DNA from: JBDKUD01 sp039679805
GTDB lineage: Bacteria > Bacillota > Syntrophomonadia > Syntrophomonadales > Syntrophomonadaceae
Length of the DNA: 8,769 nucleotides
Assembly: GCA_039679805.1 (NCBI GenBank)
Contig: JBDKUD010000234.1
Coordinates: forward strand, 1 to 8,769
Direction of reading: 5' to 3'
Position 1 is the first letter of the stretch, and each line of letters starts with the position of its first letter. The notes under the pieces were generated by a model, which ran no database searches, was not told the DNA's origin, and worked only from the letters and a program-made list of their open reading frames with translations. Shown here piece by piece: positions 5,807 to 8,769 of the stretch. The position numbers and the translations under genes were made by a program.

Positions 5807-7258
5807 TCATTCCTCCACTACTTTGATGTTTTCAATGGCCATATCCTCTGTACCAGTTAGGAAACAGCCCTTGGCCTTGGCATAGATGATATAATCAATA
5901 ATTTCCTCAGTTACCCGTTCACCCGGCGCCAGGATTGGTATACCTGGTGGGTAAGCCATAACAAATTCTCCGCTTATACATCGTGTGCTGTCTTGGATGG
6001 AAACTGAATGTTTTTCGGAATAGAATGCCTTCTGTGGAGCCATTACTACTTCCGGAGTTATATACTCATGATCAAACATTCCCGTTTTATCCCTTATATA
6101 TAATCTTTTTATTTCAGACAGGGCTGAAACAAGACGTTCTAATGCCAATGAGCGATCTCCCACGGAAATAATCGCTAAAATATTACCGATATCACCGAAT
6201 TCAATTTGAATTCCATAATCATCACGGAGAATATCGTAGACCTCAATTCCTGCCAGTCCTGTGTTTCTAGTATAGATAGAAAGCTTAGTGTGGTCAAAGG
6301 CAAACACGGAATCTCCATTTACAAGCTCGGTTGAAAAGGCGTAATACCCGCCGATTTTATTAATTTCTTCCCGCGCATAATTGGCAAGAGAAGTTACTTT
6401 TTCAAAAATTTGCTTTCCGTCTAAAGCCAGATTACGTCTGGAAATATCCAGAGAAGACAAAAGTAAATAAGATCCGCTGGTCGTCTGGGTCAGGTTTATC
6501 ATTTGCCTTACATGACCTATACCAAGACTATCATTTATCAATAAAAATGAACTTTGAGTCAGCGAACCGCCTGTTTTATGCATACTGACAGCAGACATAT
6601 CAGCTCCTGCATTCATAGCGTTCATTGGCATATCTGCTCCAAAGTAAAAATGAGTTCCATGCGCCTCATCTGCCAGAACATACATATTATGACGATGCGC
6701 AAGCTCGGTTATGGTTTTTAGATCGGAACAAATACCATAATAAGTAGGATTATTAATAAGAATAGCTTTTGCATCTGGGTTCTCATTTATAGCCCGTTTT
6801 AAGTCTTCAATGGACATACCTAACGGTATCCCCAACTCCTTGTTTACACCGGGATTGACGTAAACCGGAATAGCTCCACTGATTATAAGGGCATTGATGG
6901 CGCTTTTATGTACATTACGCGGCATGATAATTTTATCGCCCTGTTTGCACACACTCATAATCATTGTCTGAACAGCTGATGTAGTGCCATTGACCATAAA
7001 AAAAGCGTGGTGTGCACCAAAAGCATCTGCGGCCAACTCTTCTGCCTTTTTAATTACGGAGACGGGATGGACAAGATTATCCAGCGGCTTCATAGAATTA
7101 ACATCCACCGAAAGACATTTCTCACCTAAGAATTTGGTGAGTTCGGGGTTTCCCCTGCCTTGCTTATGTCCAGGCACATCGAAAGGTACTACCCGTTTGG
7201 ATTTATATTCTTGCAGAGCTTCATAAATGGGTGCTTTGCTTTGCTCAAGTGAATGCAT
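5807..7258 (-). CDS. speA: Orn/Lys/Arg decarboxylase, probable arginine decarboxylase (SpeA, Bacillus type)
   Basis: The 483-residue PLP enzyme has an aspartate-aminotransferase fold and the short Gram-positive SpeA form without the N-terminal wing domain of E. coli inducible decarboxylases. Seen here: VPFDVPGHKQGRGNPEL near the N-terminus, the cofactor-phosphate region FMVNGTTSAVQ (87-97), DEAHGTHF (197-204; Asp197 for the pyridine nitrogen, His200 stacking), the Schiff-base lysine Lys228 in SMHKTGGSLTQSS, and the C-terminal-domain motif AYPPGIPILAPGE. The ATG at 7258 is chosen because AAGGTGG lies 8 bases upstream; the GTG at 7270 would fall inside that site. Position before speE argues for polyamine synthesis (arginine to agmatine), but ornithine or lysine as substrate cannot be ruled out from sequence. 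Confidence 0.93.
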   Translation of the reverse strand: MHSLEQSKAPIYEALQEYKSKRVVPFDVPGHKQGRGNPELTKFLGEKCLSVDVNSMKPLDNLVHPVSVIKKAEELAADAFGAHHAFFMVNGTTSAVQTMIMSVCKQGDKIIMPRNVHKSAINALIISGAIPVYVNPGVNKELGIPLGMSIEDLKRAINENPDAKAILINNPTYYGICSDLKTITELAHRHNMYVLADEAHGTHFYFGADMPMNAMNAGADMSAVSMHKTGGSLTQSSFLLINDSLGIGHVRQMINLTQTTSGSYLLLSSLDISRRNLALDGKQIFEKVTSLANYAREEINKIGGYYAFSTELVNGDSVFAFDHTKLSIYTRNTGLAGIEVYDILRDDYGIQIEFGDIGNILAIISVGDRSLALERLVSALSEIKRLYIRDKTGMFDHEYITPEVVMAPQKAFYSEKHSVSIQDSTRCISGEFVMAYPPGIPILAPGERVTEEIIDYIIYAKAKGCFLTGTEDMAIENIKVVEE

Positions 7259-7270
7259 TATAACCACCAC

Positions 7271-7494
7271 CTTAATAGCCGGAAGTCAGTAGACTCAACC
7301 CTAAAATCTTCAGATAACCTTAATATTATACAAACATTTATTTAATTCAAAGTTACTATATTAGACAATATAAATAATGTCAATATAAGAGGATTAAACC
7401 ACCCGGTTATTTTTATAAGCTTGCTAATACTCAATATTGTTAAGACTCCTGATTATAATAAATATTCCCGTATCAAATATTTAATATTTATTAA
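7271..7494. other. AT-rich intergenic region upstream of speA
   Basis: Apart from the speA ribosome site, leader and promoter (up to 7383), the stretch 7384-7494 is AT-rich and shows no convincing gene or repeat. A 30-residue hydrophobic open frame on the minus strand (7434-7342) overlaps the promoter and is not accepted as a gene. Confidence 0.5.
7355..7383 (-). promoter_or_regulatory. Promoter of the speA-speE(-nadE) operon
   Basis: A perfect TTGACA (7383-7378), a 17-base spacer and TATAGT (7360-7355) match 11 of 12 consensus bases. The transcript would start near 7348, giving a leader of about 90 bases before the speA ATG. A second TATAAT at 7330-7325 lacks a properly spaced -35. A short dyad, GACA/TGTC, covers the end of the -35 and part of the spacer. 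Confidence 0.75.
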
Positions 7495-7694
7495 AGGGCT
7501 GTCGCAATAACAGCTCTTAGGAAAGAACACAAGACGGTGACGGCAGATGGAAGGTTAAATCCCTTGTTTAGTAGTGCCCCAAACAGGGCTAAAATGGTGA
7601 AATACTTCTGTTATAGATGTAATTATTTTTCTGTCCCCAACAAAAAGGAGCGTGCCGCCCTACGTTTTATTATAAACGTTTTGCGACACGCCCT
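7495..7694. mobile_element. Possible 200-bp miniature element or IS remnant with imperfect inverted ends
   Basis: The left end AGGGCTGTCGCAA (7495-7507) and the inverted right end AGGGCGTGTCGCAA (7694-7681) are the same apart from one extra base, and both continue as an A-rich stretch. Ends of the GGGCTGTCGCAA kind are common on clostridial insertion sequences. No transposase gene fits in 200 bases, and I see no clear target duplication at the flanks. Both ends also fold as hairpins, and the right one is a good terminator, so convergence of two hairpins is an alternative explanation. Confidence 0.35.
7642..7693 (-). terminator. Rho-independent terminator downstream of amt
   Basis: On the minus strand GGGCGTGTCGC (7693-7683) pairs with GCGGCACGCTC (7658-7648), an 11-bp GC-rich stem with G-U pairs. 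Its loop contains a second small hairpin, ACGTTT/AAACGT. One base after the stem comes TTTTT (7646-7642). It lies 56 bases past the amt stop and would separate amt from speA. Confidence 0.7.
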
Positions 7695-7748
7695 AACTGC
7701 ATAATTAAACTGAAATAAATACTGTCCCTTACTCTTAACTTACCGCAA

Positions 7749-8769
7749 TTAATTAGTACTATAGCTTAAATCGCCATAGCTATAAGCATCCTCACCATGT
7801 TGGGTAATATCCAGACCCATCTCTTCTTCTTCCTCGGAAACTCGTAACGGAGTAACCAGGCTCAAGCCTTTAAGTATCAGGAACGTTAATCCAGCTGCAA
7901 ATACAATGGTTGCCAGCACGGCTATAATCTGAACAACTAATAGGTGAGGGTTGCCAAATAGCAATCCGTCTGCTCCGGCAGGATTAATTGATTTTGATGC
8001 GAGTACACCCGTTGCCAGAGCACCAAATATTCCACCTACTCCATGAATACCAAATGCATCCAGTGAATCATCATAACCAACTTTTTGCTTTATAACGCTT
8101 ACTGCAAAGTAACAAAGCGGGCCTACTAACAAACCAATAAATATTGAACTAATCGGACTTACAAAACCGGCCGCGGGAGTTATTGCTACCAAACCGGCGA
8201 TAACGCCACTTACTGCGCCCAGGGCTGTCGGTTTACCGTGATGCACCCATTCTGCTACCATCCAGGAGATGGCAGCCGCAGCAGCACTGGTATTAGTAAC
8301 AACAAAAGCACTCATTGCCAAGCTTCCCGATGTTAAGGCACTGCCGGCATTAAATCCGTACCAGCCAAACCATAATAAGGCTGCTCCTAACATTGTAGTA
8401 GGAAGGTTATGCGGCAATTGGAAATCCTTATCATTGGTTATGCGTTTTCCAAGGAACATAGCTGCTACCAAACCTGAAATACCGGAACTAATATGAACAA
8501 CCGTACCACCGGCAAAATCCAAAGCTCCTAATTCTCTGAGCCATCCGCCAACACCCCATACCCAGTGAGCGAGGGGATCGTAAACCAAGGTAGTCCATAG
8601 TAAAACAAAGGCAATAAATACTGTAAATTTCATGCGTTCAGCGAAAGCCCCAATTATTAGAGCAACCGTAATCATAGCAAACATTAGCTGGAACATGGCA
8701 AATAGTTCGTGAGGAATAGTAGCTGCCAGATCAGCATTGGGTAAGAATCCTATGTTATTAAATCCCAAC
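7749..8769 (-). CDS. amt: Ammonium channel, Amt family (partial, N-terminus beyond window)
   Basis: 339 residues are visible; the first 70-80 residues, including the start codon, lie beyond the right edge. This is an integral membrane channel for ammonium/ammonia and forms trimers in the family. Numbering from the window edge, the visible landmarks are the pore-gate phenylalanines Phe26/Phe30 (FQLMF), Asp84 and His92 in DFAGGTVVH, Phe139 and Ser143 in GFNAGSA, and His242 in FGIHGVGG. His92 and His242 are the twin pore histidines (E. coli AmtB His168/His318), and Asp84 matches Asp160. About eight membrane helices are included. The C-terminal tail TPLRVSEEEEEMGLDITQHGEDAY is the conserved cytoplasmic segment that couples to PII (GlnK) proteins, so a glnK/glnB partner gene may lie nearby. 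The TTG at 8768 is an internal Leu codon, not a start. A strong terminator follows. Confidence 0.97.
   Translation of the reverse strand, partial: LGFNNIGFLPNADLAATIPHELFAMFQLMFAMITVALIIGAFAERMKFTVFIAFVLLWTTLVYDPLAHWVWGVGGWLRELGALDFAGGTVVHISSGISGLVAAMFLGKRITNDKDFQLPHNLPTTMLGAALLWFGWYGFNAGSALTSGSLAMSAFVVTNTSAAAAAISWMVAEWVHHGKPTALGAVSGVIAGLVAITPAAGFVSPISSIFIGLLVGPLCYFAVSVIKQKVGYDDSLDAFGIHGVGGIFGALATGVLASKSINPAGADGLLFGNPHLLVVQIIAVLATIVFAAGLTFLILKGLSLVTPLRVSEEEEEMGLDITQHGEDAYSYGDLSYSTN

Noticed and set aside
7342..7434. A 30-residue hydrophobic open frame on the minus strand with a TTG start
   Set aside because: It overlaps the strong speA promoter, its ribosome site is too distant, and AT-rich DNA readily gives hydrophobic frames by chance.
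7494..7518. Hairpin AAGGGCTGT/ACAGCTCTT as a terminator
   Set aside because: The minus-strand form has an A-C mismatch and only three Ts after the stem, and the plus-strand form has no T-run. It is treated as the end of the possible element.
8766..8768. TTG at the right edge as the start of the Amt gene
   Set aside because: The first visible residues are already inside the Amt core, and 70-80 conserved N-terminal residues are missing, so the gene continues beyond the window.

Overview
The window reads as chromosomal DNA of a low-to-moderate GC, anaerobic Gram-positive bacterium, most likely class Clostridia (a Peptococcaceae/Desulfotomaculum-like lineage). This rests on strong AGGAGG-type ribosome sites, AT-rich promoters of the TTGACA/TATAAT type, a Bacillus-type speA-speE pair, and a two-gene sufC-sufB Fe-S system of the kind found in strict anaerobes. 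The lineage is an inference from gene content and not a sequence match. All eight genes lie on the minus strand, so transcription runs from high to low coordinates.

From the right edge leftwards: the C-terminal three quarters of an Amt-family ammonium channel (8769-7749) ends at a strong hairpin terminator (7693-7642). That terminator lies inside a 200-base segment with near-matching inverted ends (7495-7694), possibly a miniature element or IS remnant. Next is a near-consensus promoter (7383-7355) for a polyamine operon: speA (Orn/Lys/Arg decarboxylase), speE (spermidine synthase, 4 bases later) and then nadE (glutamine-dependent NAD+ synthetase, 48 bases later).

The second half is an iron and Fe-S block. 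fur has its own consensus promoter, with a perfect 15-base Fur box at about the transcription start, so it is very likely autoregulated. A 290-base leader follows, holding a second, one-mismatch Fur box and a LysR-type dyad. Then come sufC and a single short sufB/sufD-family gene, overlapping by 11 bases, and 26 bases later a LysR-type regulator that runs off the left edge. No cysteine desulfurase, SufU or second SufB/D paralogue is present.

The most interesting feature is this minimal SufCB module. It is placed next to fur, has a Fur box upstream, and is apparently co-transcribed with its own LysR regulator, for which a possible autoregulatory site (T-N11-A dyad) lies just upstream of sufC. 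This suggests combined iron and sulfur/redox control of a two-component Fe-S assembly system. I see no CRISPR array, tRNA, rRNA or phage genes.
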